In this document: piece after piece, positions 18,647 through 34,438 of the stretch
How positions within the stretch are numbered: position 1 is the stretch's first letter
How the letters are laid out: each line of letters begins with the position of its first letter
From: Pseudomonadota bacterium
GTDB taxonomy: Bacteria > Myxococcota_A > UBA796 > GCA-2862545
NCBI GenBank assembly: GCA_947505245.1
Contig: CANNIZ010000019.1
Coordinates: forward strand, 23,014 to 87,013
Length of the DNA stretch: 64,000 nt
Direction of reading: 5' to 3'
Program-made: the position numbers and the translations under genes
The notes under the pieces: generated by a model
What the model saw: the letters and a program-made list of their open reading frames with translations, nothing else
What the model was told of the DNA's origin: nothing
Databases searched by the model: none

Positions 18647-19618
18647 GTGCGGAACCTGCCGATCATCGCCCTGACCTGCCTGTTGCTCGACGGTTGTATG
18701 TACCGCATCGGGCACAACGCCATGGACGGCCTGCTCGACGAGGCCATCGGCGAAGACCGCACCGGCGGCATTGACGCGCTCGGCGACAAGGTCCTGCAGA
18801 AGCAGCTGGCGCTCGAGCTCGGCAAGCAGCTCGGCGAGGGCGTCGCGTCCGGCGCCACCGACCTGACCATCGCGCAGCGCGAGCAGATCGAGGCGACGAT
18901 CGACGGCCTGCTGACGGTGACCACGGAGCGAGGCGCGCACGGGATCCGCACGAACCTTTCGCCGGCCCTGCGCGACATGGTGCGCGAGGACATCGTCGGA
19001 GCGCTCGCGGACGGCATGAAGAACCGCGTCACGCCGCAGCTCGAGGACACGGCCGATCGCGTGGTCACCAAGGCGATCATGTCGTTGCGCAAGGGTCTCG
19101 ATGACCCGGAGACGCGCATCGTGTTGTCCGAGCTCATCGCGGACAGCTTCTACATCGCGATGCGCGAGGGTGGCCGCCGCAGCCCCTCGGTGAGCGACAC
19201 GATCGAGGCCACGGTCACTCAGAGCGTATTGTCGCCCGTGGAAGACAGCGTCGGCGGCATCGCCGATCAGGTCGCGCTCAAGGTCGAAGAGCAGGCGCGG
19301 CGCACCGAACGCACGCTGCAGGCCGTCATCGCTTTCCTCGGCGCCGTGCTGATCGGCTTCGTCGTTTTGTACGCGTTCGTGCAGCGGCAACTCGTCAAGG
19401 AGCGCGCCACCTCGCGTGAGGCCGAGCAGGGTCTGCGCCAGGTGTCCGCCGTCATCGGGCTGCTCGACGAGGGAACGCGCTCCAAGCTTCAGGGTGTGTT
19501 GGGCGACCCTTCCAAGTCTTCGAAGGACGGCGCGACCACCCGCCGCAGCGACTATGAGCGCAAGGACGACACGCCGAAGCCGGGTCCCCGCAACGACGGC
19601 TACGAGCGCAAGAAGTGA
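18647..19618 (+). CDS. Lipoprotein with a C-terminal membrane segment, unknown function
   Basis: 323 residues from GTG 18647. The N-terminus MRNLPIIALTCLLLDGC carries a plausible lipobox (LLDGC). Residues 20-215 are helical and charged. A single strong transmembrane segment follows at about 225-247 (AVIAFLGAVLIGFVVLYAF). The last 75 residues are hydrophilic, ending in a basic, disordered tail. A lipoprotein that also spans a membrane is unusual; alternatively the N-terminus is a cleaved signal or anchor. The stop overlaps the start of the glycosylase gene (GTGA at 19615-19618). Family not recognised. Confidence 0.7.
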   Translation: MRNLPIIALTCLLLDGCMYRIGHNAMDGLLDEAIGEDRTGGIDALGDKVLQKQLALELGKQLGEGVASGATDLTIAQREQIEATIDGLLTVTTERGAHGIRTNLSPALRDMVREDIVGALADGMKNRVTPQLEDTADRVVTKAIMSLRKGLDDPETRIVLSELIADSFYIAMREGGRRSPSVSDTIEATVTQSVLSPVEDSVGGIADQVALKVEEQARRTERTLQAVIAFLGAVLIGFVVLYAFVQRQLVKERATSREAEQGLRQVSAVIGLLDEGTRSKLQGVLGDPSKSSKDGATTRRSDYERKDDTPKPGPRNDGYERKK

Positions 19619-20277
19619 CGCCTCACGAGCGGCTTCGCGCGCTCGGCGCGACGTTGGACCGGCGCGACCTCCCCGTCTACGAGGGCGCTGGAAAGGACCC
19701 GTGCGAGCCCGTGCTCGGCCTTGGGCCGCGCGAGGCGCGGGTCGCCATCTTCGGCCGCGATCCAGGTCGCGACGAGATCAAGGTCGGTGTTCCGTTCGTG
19801 GGGGCCGCGGGGAAGCTGCTCCGAAACGGACTCCACCGCGCCCTGTTCGCGCGGGACGCGGTCACGCCGGAAGACCGCATGGCGGTCCAGGGCTTCTTCT
19901 TCTGGGCGAACATGGTGCCGTTCAAGCCGCTCGGAAACAAGGCGTGGCCGATCTCCACGGTGCGCTCGTTCCGCCCGCCGATCCTCGAGCTGTTCGCCGA
20001 CGCGTGGGATGGCACCGACGTGTTGTGTTTGGGTGAGGGCGCGTTCTCCTGGTTCGGCCTCGACGACCGCGCGGTGCGTGACCGCCTCGACGCGCATTGG
20101 GAGCGCCCCGATCGCTACGAGGCCCACGTCGAGGTCGCGATCGGCGGTCGAACCCTGCGCCTGCACCCGCTGCCGCACCCCTCGCCGCTGAACGCGACGT
20201 GGCTTCCGAAGTTCCCGGGCCTGCTCGATGCGCGGCTGCGGGCGATCGGGATATCGAAAGACCGCTGGAGGACGTGA
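19615..20277 (+). CDS. Uracil-DNA glycosylase superfamily protein
   Basis: 220 residues from GTG 19615, overlapping the preceding stop. UDG-superfamily motif 1 is AIFGRDPGRDEIKVGVPFVG, followed by AGKLLRNGL, close in layout to family 4/5 enzymes (GExPGxxE...GxPFVGxAGxLL). The C-terminal motif HPLPHPSPLNATW is the leucine-loop/His motif. The acidic or Asn catalytic position of motif 1 is Arg-Asp (GRDPG), so substrate and activity are uncertain. The Cys residues that bind the Fe-S cluster of family 4 are not evident. The protein probably removes damaged bases from DNA. Confidence 0.75.
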   Translation: MTPHERLRALGATLDRRDLPVYEGAGKDPCEPVLGLGPREARVAIFGRDPGRDEIKVGVPFVGAAGKLLRNGLHRALFARDAVTPEDRMAVQGFFFWANMVPFKPLGNKAWPISTVRSFRPPILELFADAWDGTDVLCLGEGAFSWFGLDDRAVRDRLDAHWERPDRYEAHVEVAIGGRTLRLHPLPHPSPLNATWLPKFPGLLDARLRAIGISKDRWRT

Positions 20278-21002
20278 TGGTCGTCGGATGGCTCGCCACC
20301 GCGCTCGCGGGCGACACGCAGTGCGAGATCAGCTCGCTGCGCGACGTGCTCGCGATCCCCGCGCCGGCCGTGATCGTGCTCGGCGAGCGCCACGGCACGC
20401 AGCCCGATCTTTACCGTGCGGCGAAGGTGGTGCATCGCCTGCAGGCCGACGCCCACGTCACCGTCGCGCTCGAGTCGGTGGACGGCAGCAAGCAGACCGT
20501 GCTGGACGACTTCGCGAACCAGCGGGTGTCGTGGGAGGAGCTTCCGACCGCGCTCGACTGGGAGAACAGCTGGGGCTTTCGCTGGCAGCCGTACGCCCCG
20601 CTCGTCACCGCGTCGGTGCGGGGCGCCAAGGTCGTCGCCGCGGGCCTGCCCCTCGGGGCGCCACCCGAAGACGCCACGATCACGGTTCCGACGGGCTACT
20701 TCCGCGTGCTCGAGTCGGCCATGTCGGGGCACCCGGTGCCGCCCGCGAGCGAGCGCGACTTCGTGCGCTCCATGGCGTGGCGCGACCAGCGCATCGCTGA
20801 GCAGGCCCTCGCGGGCTGGGACGGCGAGGGGTTCCTCGTCATCGTCACCGGTCGCAGCCACGTGGAGGGCGGCAAAGGCGTCACCTGGCAGATCGACCGC
20901 CGCACCGACGCGCCGGTTCACGGCTTCGCGCTCGCGTGGGGCGGCGACCCGCCGTGTTTCCAGGGCGACCGGGTGTGGCGCGCGGATCCGTTCTTCGGGT
21001 AG
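20277..21002 (+). CDS. ChaN-like haem-binding/Tiki-fold protein
   Basis: 241 residues; the ATG at 20277 overlaps the preceding stop by one base (TGATG). The N-terminus is hydrophobic. Family motifs are VIVLGERHGTQPDLYRAA near residue 35 and VTVALESVDGSKQTVLDDF near 65, with a later GHPVP and VIVTGRSHVEGGKG. ChaN/DUF399 proteins bind haem and belong to the same erythromycin-esterase/Tiki superfamily as some metalloproteases. It is last in a three-gene plus-strand operon and converges on the sigma-54 activator with an 8-bp gap. Confidence 0.75.
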   Translation: MVVGWLATALAGDTQCEISSLRDVLAIPAPAVIVLGERHGTQPDLYRAAKVVHRLQADAHVTVALESVDGSKQTVLDDFANQRVSWEELPTALDWENSWGFRWQPYAPLVTASVRGAKVVAAGLPLGAPPEDATITVPTGYFRVLESAMSGHPVPPASERDFVRSMAWRDQRIAEQALAGWDGEGFLVIVTGRSHVEGGKGVTWQIDRRTDAPVHGFALAWGGDPPCFQGDRVWRADPFFG

Positions 21003-21009
21003 CGAACGC

Positions 21010-22032
21010 CTACAGGTCGTCGGAACGGCGCCCCAATCGGCGTCGCGCGACGATCCGCTGGATGGAGCGTCGGTCCATTTCGGAAGCCCTCGCTGCGGCC
21101 GAGACATTCCCGGCGTGGCGCTCGAGCACGGCCTCCACGTAGGCGTCCTGGAACGCGTCCAGCCAGACGCGGCGCGACTCCATGTACGGAAGGTCGGTGC
21201 GAATCGCCGCGACGGCCGACGGGTTCGGCCCCTCGGGGCCGCGTCGGATCTGCGGCGGCAAATCTTCGTACTGCGCGATCGGTCCGCGCGACATCGCGGC
21301 GATGTACGACGACACGTTGCGGAGCTCGCGGACGTTGCCGGGCCACGGCCACTCGATGAGGTGCTTTTTGACGTGCTCGGCGAGGCGCACCGGCGTGCGG
21401 CCAGCCGCGAGGGACTCGGCGTCGAGGAACCGCTCGAGCAGGATCGCGACGTCTTCTTTGCGGTCGCGCAGAGGCGGCACACGAAGCTCGACGACGGCGA
21501 GGCGATGGTACAGATCGCGCCGGAACCGGCCCTCGTCGACGAACGCCTCCAGATCGCGCCAGGTCGCGGCGATGATGCGGATGTCCGCTTTGCGCTCCTC
21601 GTTGCCGCCGACGAGCCGGTAGGTGCTCTCTTGCAGCAGGCGCAACAGGCGCGTCTGGGTGGGCACCGGCAATTCGCCGATCTCGTCGAGGAAGAACGTT
21701 CCGCCGCGCGCCTGCCAGATCAGGCCTTCCCGCCGCTGTTGGGCGCCGGTGAACGCGCCGCGCTCGTGGCCGAACAGCTCGCTCTCGACGAGGTTCGGAG
21801 ACAGCGCGGCGCAGTCGACAGCGACGAACGAGCCGGTGCGCCCGCTGTTGTCGTGGATCGCGCGGGCGACCACCTCCTTGCCGGTCCCGGTCTCGCCGAC
21901 GATCAGCACGGGCAAAGGCGTGCGCGCAACCTGCGCGATGCGTTCGCGGAGCTTGCGCATCGAAGGGGTCTGACCGATCAGACGCTCTTCGACGCCGGAC
22001 AGCCCCGAGGGCGGTTGCGAGAACTCGTTCAC
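21010..22032 (-). CDS. Sigma-54-dependent activator with no sensor domain
   Basis: 340 residues from GTG 22032. Only about 20 residues precede the AAA+ domain. Walker A is GETGTGKE, the sigma-54 contact loop is intact (GAFTGA), Walker B is GGTFFLDEIGEL, and the arginine-finger region is GRFRRDLYHRL. A Fis-type helix-turn-helix closes the protein (NVSAAARASEMDRRSIQRIV). With no receiver, PAS or FHA domain it resembles PspF, which is controlled by a partner protein. It lies 28 bp downstream of the giant MopE-repeat gene on the same strand, and a -10-like box in that gap suggests its own leaderless transcript. Confidence 0.92.
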   Translation of the reverse strand: MNEFSQPPSGLSGVEERLIGQTPSMRKLRERIAQVARTPLPVLIVGETGTGKEVVARAIHDNSGRTGSFVAVDCAALSPNLVESELFGHERGAFTGAQQRREGLIWQARGGTFFLDEIGELPVPTQTRLLRLLQESTYRLVGGNEERKADIRIIAATWRDLEAFVDEGRFRRDLYHRLAVVELRVPPLRDRKEDVAILLERFLDAESLAAGRTPVRLAEHVKKHLIEWPWPGNVRELRNVSSYIAAMSRGPIAQYEDLPPQIRRGPEGPNPSAVAAIRTDLPYMESRRVWLDAFQDAYVEAVLERHAGNVSAAARASEMDRRSIQRIVARRRLGRRSDDL

Positions 22033-22038
22033 GAGGGG

Positions 22039-22044
22039 ATGCTA
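22039..22044 (-). promoter_or_regulatory. TAGCAT -10 box, 6 nt before the activator's GTG
   Basis: On the reverse strand GGTGTAGCATCC is followed six bases after the T by the GTG at 22032. No ribosome site is present. The same GGTGTAGCATCC string stands in front of the AAA+ ATPase gene at 32208. Confidence 0.4.
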
Positions 22045-22060
22045 CACCGGACCGCGGACT

Positions 22061-29656
<7,596 letters not shown>

Positions 29657-29797
29657 GATATCTCCTATTGCGAGCCGGCGGTCCGGAGGCGCAAGCGGTC
29701 AGTGTAACGGTCAGAACACTGCGACGGAAGCACATCAGGTGCGTGAGTCGGTGATCCTTCCGCTCGTCATGGTAGCATGGGCGTGGGAGCTCCACCC

Positions 29798-30955
29798 ATG
29801 CCAGCACAATCCCGCGGGCCGCAGCAAGTCAGCCCGGCGAAAGCGCCGACCACGACGGGTCCAGCGAAGGTCGCCGGCCCCGGAAATGCGGCCGGTCAGG
29901 ACGCGATGCCCGCGTCGGTGGAGGACACCCAGGGACTGCTGCGCGACCACACCGACGGCGCTGGCGTGAGCGTCGCCGGTGAGCTGCCGGGCCAGGCGCT
30001 GCTCGGTGAGAGCGACGGGAACCGCGTGTCCACCGGCGGGGCGACGGGCTTCTCGGCGGGCGTCGAGCGCAATGGCCTGTGGGCGCGGTTCAACCCGCCG
30101 CTTGAGGTCCGCCCGGGCAGCGTGTGGGCGCGCCTCGCGACGGGCGGCATCACGGTGTCGTCGATGTATTACAGCTTCCGCGAGGGGAAAGCGTCGCTCA
30201 CGCTGGACACCGGCGTCGCGGGCGACGTGCTCGACGTGTTCATGAACCTGAAGGGCGACATCGAAGGCCGGTTCGCAAACGCGATCAAAGGGGCGTTGCC
30301 GGCCAAGATCCGCGAGCCGGGCTACGATCCGTTCAACGACAAGGACATCGGAAACCTGCTGTCTGGCGTCGTGAGCGCGATGGGCAGCGCGTTCCCGAAA
30401 GACGGCGGCGGGGCGGGCGGCGCGGGCCTGGCCGATCGCATCACGAAGCCGTCGATCACGGCCACGGTGAGCCCGAAGCCGATGGAGGTCGCGCTCGGCG
30501 ACAAGATGAAGCTCACGCTCGGCGCGAACGCCTCGGCGGAGCTCACGGCGTACATGCAGGGCTCGATGGGCGACGCGCTCAAGCAACCGAAGGTGGCGAG
30601 CCTGCTGCTCCGGTGTGACGGCGTCGCGATCGAGCACGAGGTGTGGGGAAAGATCGCCGGAATCGACGTGCGGTCGATCGCGTTCGGCCCGGACCTGTCG
30701 GTGACCTCGCTCGACTACGAGCTGGGGCTCGAGTCGGGCCTGGGCGCGCTCAAGGCGCTGGCGATGTTGTTCCAGCTGCGCACCGGGCAGGACATCGGCG
30801 TGCGCGACGTCAATTCGCCCGAGCTCAAGGGCATCCGCGCCGAGATCGACGGCAAGGCAAAGGCCCAGCTGCCGGCGATGCTCAAGCAGCAGGTGCTCGC
30901 GCACGACAAGGCGATCCCGGGCGTCGATCTGTCGGACATGTTCCAGGGCGTTTGA
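29798..30955 (+). CDS. Unknown protein upstream of the contractile-injection-type ATPase
   Basis: 385 residues. ATG 29798 is preferred because GGGAG lies 9 nt upstream; an in-frame ATG at 29777 is the alternative. The first 60 residues are Pro/Gly/Ala-rich and disordered (MPAQSRGPQQVSPAKAPTTT). The rest is a mixed fold with no signal peptide: beta segments around SVWARLATGGITVSSMYYSF, helical 130-200, a Gly-rich loop GGGAGGAGLADRITKP, and a C-terminal helix. I do not recognise the family. Proteins with such Pro-rich leaders are common cargo or accessory proteins in contractile-injection loci, which would fit the ATPase downstream, but this is inference. It converges on the DUF4143 ATPase with a 10-bp gap. 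Confidence 0.65.
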   Translation: MPAQSRGPQQVSPAKAPTTTGPAKVAGPGNAAGQDAMPASVEDTQGLLRDHTDGAGVSVAGELPGQALLGESDGNRVSTGGATGFSAGVERNGLWARFNPPLEVRPGSVWARLATGGITVSSMYYSFREGKASLTLDTGVAGDVLDVFMNLKGDIEGRFANAIKGALPAKIREPGYDPFNDKDIGNLLSGVVSAMGSAFPKDGGGAGGAGLADRITKPSITATVSPKPMEVALGDKMKLTLGANASAELTAYMQGSMGDALKQPKVASLLLRCDGVAIEHEVWGKIAGIDVRSIAFGPDLSVTSLDYELGLESGLGALKALAMLFQLRTGQDIGVRDVNSPELKGIRAEIDGKAKAQLPAMLKQQVLAHDKAIPGVDLSDMFQGV

Positions 30956-30965
30956 CGGGCGGGGA

Positions 30966-32120
30966 TCAGCCTGCCAGAAGCTTCCGAAGGTGCGCCGCGT
31001 TCGCGATGGTGACGGTGCGGGAGCCGAAGCGGCGGGCGTAGGGCTCCCCGACGATGGGGGCGACGACAAAGTCGCGTCCCTTGGGGTGGCGGTCGCGAAA
31101 CGCCGTGAGCGCGTGGGGGTCGAACGCGTCGGGGTTCCATTTGCACTCGAAGGCGTCGACGCGATCGCGCCCCGTGGGGATGACGAAGTCGACCTCGCGC
31201 TTCTGCTTGTCGCGCCAATGGTGGACCTGGGGCCCGTCGGACGTGGTGAGGAGCGTCTCGAGGACGACGTGCTCCCACAGGCGCCCCCGGTCTTCGGCGT
31301 GCAGCTCGCTCCAGCCGTTGGCCCAGGCGACGAAGCCCGTGTCGAACGCATAGGCCTTTGGCTGGTGCGTGATCTCCTGCGTCCCACCGCCATGGTAGGG
31401 GCGCAGCAGCGTGACGGCGTGGGTGATCTGCAACGCGTCGAGGTACGTGCCGACGGTGGGGCGCGAGAGACCCGCCTCGCGTGCGAGCGAGGTGAGCTCG
31501 ACGAGACCGCTGCTGTTTCGCAGCAGGATCTCGAGCAGTCGGAGGAACGCGGAGCGCTTCTCGACGCGAAACAGCTCCTGCACGTCGCGCGCGTAGAACG
31601 AATCGGCCCATTCGCCGTAGAAATCCACGGGCGGGCGCTCGGCGAGCATCGGGTTGGGCAGGCCCCCGTGGAGCAGTCTGCGCTCGAGGTCGACGCCGAA
31701 CGCGCCCAGCTCTTCTGCGAGGACGGGGACCAGGTGCACGCTGCGCTTGCGGCCCGTGAGGGTGTCGCGAAACTTGCTCGTTGCCGCGAGGGTCGATGAC
31801 CCCGTGGCGATTACGCGCAGATCGGGCCGTGTGTCGGCCGCGATCTTCAGCAAACGGCTCGGATCGGGCAGCTGATGAACCTCGTCGAGGACGAGAAGCG
31901 GGGTTCGCACGCTGGTGAGGAATTGCTCGGGATCGGCCAGGCGGGTGACCACGCTGGGCAGGTCGCAATTGAGGATGGTGGCATCCGGCAGATCGGCGAT
32001 GAGCGTGCTCTTGCCGACGCGGCGCACCCCCGTCAGCCAGGCGATGGGCGCTGCGCGATGGGCTGCGCGCAGGCGTTCATGCCAAATCGGACGCGGAATT
32101 TGGCGAGCGAGGTTCGTCAT
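30966..32120 (-). CDS. ATP-binding protein with AAA_14 and DUF4143 domains
   Basis: 384 residues from ATG 32120. N-terminal AAA_14 domain: Walker A GVRRVGKSTLI, Walker B LLVLDEVHQLP, sensor VIATGSST. A short winged-helix-like segment follows (LAREAGLSRPTVGTYLDAL). The C-terminal DUF4143 part has a PD-(D/E)xK-nuclease-like core, REVDFVIPTGRDRVDAFECKW. These proteins are widespread, often patchy and transferred, and their biological role is unclear. The gene is inverted between two plus-strand genes. Its upstream region is locally AT-rich, with TAAAAT 8 nt before the start. A decayed fragment of a second family member lies at 60690-60955. Confidence 0.85.
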   Translation of the reverse strand: MTNLARQIPRPIWHERLRAAHRAAPIAWLTGVRRVGKSTLIADLPDATILNCDLPSVVTRLADPEQFLTSVRTPLLVLDEVHQLPDPSRLLKIAADTRPDLRVIATGSSTLAATSKFRDTLTGRKRSVHLVPVLAEELGAFGVDLERRLLHGGLPNPMLAERPPVDFYGEWADSFYARDVQELFRVEKRSAFLRLLEILLRNSSGLVELTSLAREAGLSRPTVGTYLDALQITHAVTLLRPYHGGGTQEITHQPKAYAFDTGFVAWANGWSELHAEDRGRLWEHVVLETLLTTSDGPQVHHWRDKQKREVDFVIPTGRDRVDAFECKWNPDAFDPHALTAFRDRHPKGRDFVVAPIVGEPYARRFGSRTVTIANAAHLRKLLAG

Positions 32121-32128
32121 GCAGTCAC

Positions 32129-32134
32129 ATTTTA
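32129..32134 (-). promoter_or_regulatory. TAAAAT -10 box, 8 nt before the DUF4143 ATPase ATG
   Basis: Reverse strand GATGTAAAATGTGACTGC then ATG. The TG-preceded TAAAAT hexamer ends 8 nt before the start codon and there is no ribosome site, consistent with a leaderless transcript. Confidence 0.4.
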
Positions 32135-32192
32135 CATCTGGTTCGACAGAATGCAAGATCGGGTTGCCGACGTGGGCACGGCCTCCTCGGTG

Positions 32193-32198
32193 TAGCAT
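32193..32198 (+). promoter_or_regulatory. TAGCAT -10 box, 9 nt before the AAA+ ATPase ATG
   Basis: The string GGTGTAGCATCC occupies 32189-32200 and the ATG is at 32208. No Shine-Dalgarno is seen in CGGTCCCT. The box is identical to the one in front of the sigma-54 activator at 22032. Confidence 0.4.
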
Positions 32199-32207
32199 CC
32201 GGTCCCT

Positions 32208-34310
32208 ATGAGCACCAAAGACTCCGTCTATAGCGATCTCGCCCGGCGCCTGCGGCGCACGGACCTCCTCCTGCTGCGCGCCGTACGCCGCCAGCGCGCC
32301 CGCCCGGCGATGCGCGCCAAGGGCCAGTTCTGGGGCTCCGTGATCACGGACGACGAGGTCGACGCGCTGCTGCGTTCCCACGGGGAGATCGACTACGTCG
32401 TCGAAGCCGACGGGCTCGATGACTCGATCAACACGTCCGCGTCGTATCGCGACGCGCCCGGCGGCCGGTTCACCCAGCTGCGCAAGGCGTTCGACCTCGA
32501 CGGCGACGACATGGACCTCGTCCTGTTGGCGATCGCTCCTGAGATCAGCGCCGGCTACGGCAAGATCTTCGCGTACCTGAACGACAACCTGAACCAGGCG
32601 TACCTGACGGTCGATCTGGTCACCCGCGTGCTGCGCACCGAGCGCCGGCAGCGGTTGCAGCTGCAGGGTCGCCTGTTGCCCGGGTCGACGATCATCCAGA
32701 ACCGCCTGCTCATGTTGCACCCGAACGAGGGCACTGAGACGCACACGGCGCGCCGCGTGCACCCGGCCCCGCGCCTGCTGCGCTGGCTGCTGCAGGGCGA
32801 CGAGATCGCGCTCGCCGCGGGCGCGTTCAAGATGGACACGATCCGCCAGCCGTTCATCCCCCAGGTGGCGATCGGGCGCTTGGAGCAGGTGAAGGGCGCC
32901 TTGAACTCGCCGATCACGGTGGCCGTCGTCGGCAGCACGCAGGGTATGCGCGACGGCGTCGCGATGGCTGTGGCGCGCGCCGCGGGTCGTCCGCTCGTGC
33001 GCATCGACGTGGAGCGCGCGAAGCCGTACCTCGACCAGCCGTGGGACCTGATCCGCGACCTTCGCCTGGACGGCGCGGTCCCGTACATCATCAACGTGCC
33101 GGACACCTCCGAAGAGCCCGCGCTGCGCGCCCAGGTCATCAACCTCGGCTCGGCGATGGCCGGTCTGCCGTTCCCGATCGTGGTCGGTGGCGCGGATCGC
33201 CGCGCGATCGCGATGATGCTCGGCCCCGATCGCCCGAACATCACCGTTCCGGTCGGCCGCACCACCACGCTCGAGCGCACCAACGCGTGGGCGGAGGCGC
33301 TCGAAAGGCGCTCGTGGGACCCCGTCAAAGCCGCCGACGTCGCCGAGCGGTTCTACAGCATCGGCGGCACCACGATCGAGCGCGTGCTCGACCGCGCGGG
33401 CGCCGAGACGGGCAACGCCGAGCCCGATCTGGACACGATCTGGGCCGCCTGTCGCGAAGCTGCGCGACCAGAATTCAGCGGCCTGGCACAGCACATCGTG
33501 CCGAAGTACCGGTGGGACGATCTGATCGTGACCGACAAGGTCATGAGCCAGCTCAAGCACTTGGAGAACTACCTCGCCCAGCAAGAGACGGTCATGCACC
33601 GGTGGGGCGGCGCGGCCGTCCGCCCGCGCGGCTACGGCATCAAGGCCCTGTTCTCCGGCGCGCCCGGCACCGGAAAGACGATGTGCGCGGAGGTAATCGC
33701 GGGTGCCCTCGGGCTCGATCTCTTCAAAGTCGACCTCTCGAGCGTCATCTCGCGGTGGGTCGGTGAGACCGAAAAGAACCTGCGCGAGATCTTCGACGCG
33801 GCCGAAGGTGGCTCGTCGATCATCCTGTTCGACGAAGGTGACGCGCTGTTCGGCTCGCGCGGCGAAGTGAAGCAGGCTCAGGATCGGTTCGCGAACCAGG
33901 AGGTCAGCTTCCTGCTCCAGCGGCTCGAAGTGTTTGAAGGCTGCTGCATCATCACCACGAACTTGCAGGAGAACATCGACGAGGCCTTCCTCCGCCGGTT
34001 TGGCTCCGTCGTCGAGTTCCCAATTCCGACGCCGCCCGAGCGCGAGAAGTTGTGGCAGCGCGCGTTTCCGACGCACGCCCCGCGCGGCGCGGACCTCGAC
34101 ATCTCCTACCTCGCGAAGCAGTTCACGCTCACGGGTGGCCCGATCATCAACGCCGCGATCAACGCCTGTATCGTCGCCGCCTCGCAGAATTCGCCGGTGT
34201 GCATGGTGCACGCGATCGAAGCGGTCGCGCGCGAATTGTACAAGATGGGAAAGCAGGTCAATCGCGTGCACTTCGGCCAGTACTACGAGTCGATCGAGCA
34301 TCTGTTCTAG
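32208..34310 (+). CDS. AAA+ ATPase of the winged-helix type found in contractile injection (eCIS) loci
   Basis: 700 residues. The N-terminal region (DLARRLRRTDLLLLRAVRRQ, then ITDDEVDALL) is the pattern seen in the winged-helix/ATPase proteins that accompany extracellular contractile injection systems (Afp15-like). Residues 225-370 look like a degenerate first AAA module: VAVVGSTQGMRDGVAMAV has lost the GKT of Walker A. The second module is intact: FSGAPGTGKTMCAEVI, Walker B IILFDEGDALFGSR, sensor 1 IITTNL, and arginine finger EAFLRRFG. In eCIS such ATPases may help assembly or release, but no sheath, tube, baseplate or spike gene lies in this window. The -10 box in front suggests a leaderless mRNA. 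Confidence 0.75.
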   Translation: MSTKDSVYSDLARRLRRTDLLLLRAVRRQRARPAMRAKGQFWGSVITDDEVDALLRSHGEIDYVVEADGLDDSINTSASYRDAPGGRFTQLRKAFDLDGDDMDLVLLAIAPEISAGYGKIFAYLNDNLNQAYLTVDLVTRVLRTERRQRLQLQGRLLPGSTIIQNRLLMLHPNEGTETHTARRVHPAPRLLRWLLQGDEIALAAGAFKMDTIRQPFIPQVAIGRLEQVKGALNSPITVAVVGSTQGMRDGVAMAVARAAGRPLVRIDVERAKPYLDQPWDLIRDLRLDGAVPYIINVPDTSEEPALRAQVINLGSAMAGLPFPIVVGGADRRAIAMMLGPDRPNITVPVGRTTTLERTNAWAEALERRSWDPVKAADVAERFYSIGGTTIERVLDRAGAETGNAEPDLDTIWAACREAARPEFSGLAQHIVPKYRWDDLIVTDKVMSQLKHLENYLAQQETVMHRWGGAAVRPRGYGIKALFSGAPGTGKTMCAEVIAGALGLDLFKVDLSSVISRWVGETEKNLREIFDAAEGGSSIILFDEGDALFGSRGEVKQAQDRFANQEVSFLLQRLEVFEGCCIITTNLQENIDEAFLRRFGSVVEFPIPTPPEREKLWQRAFPTHAPRGADLDISYLAKQFTLTGGPIINAAINACIVAASQNSPVCMVHAIEAVARELYKMGKQVNRVHFGQYYESIEHLF

Positions 34311-34334
34311 GGGTCGGGGGGCTCCTGGTTCGCG

Positions 34335-34384
34335 CTGTACTTCGCGGCGGTACACATTCGGACCTGTACTCGCACGTAGTACAG
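34335..34384 (+). promoter_or_regulatory. Tandem 21-bp dyads upstream of the Asp-rich lipoprotein gene
   Basis: Site 2, 34364-34384: CTGTACT-N7-AGTACAG, a perfect dyad. Site 1, 34335-34355: CTGTACT-N7-GGTACAC, same architecture with two changes. The sites start 29 bp apart, so nearly three helical turns, and lie 54-104 bp before the lipoprotein start at 34439. This is the arrangement expected for a dimeric repressor or activator binding twice. Confidence 0.6.
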
Positions 34385-34438
34385 ATGACCGAGGCTACTG
34401 TTCCTTCGTGGCCGCCACACGGCGGTCGAGGAGGTCGG

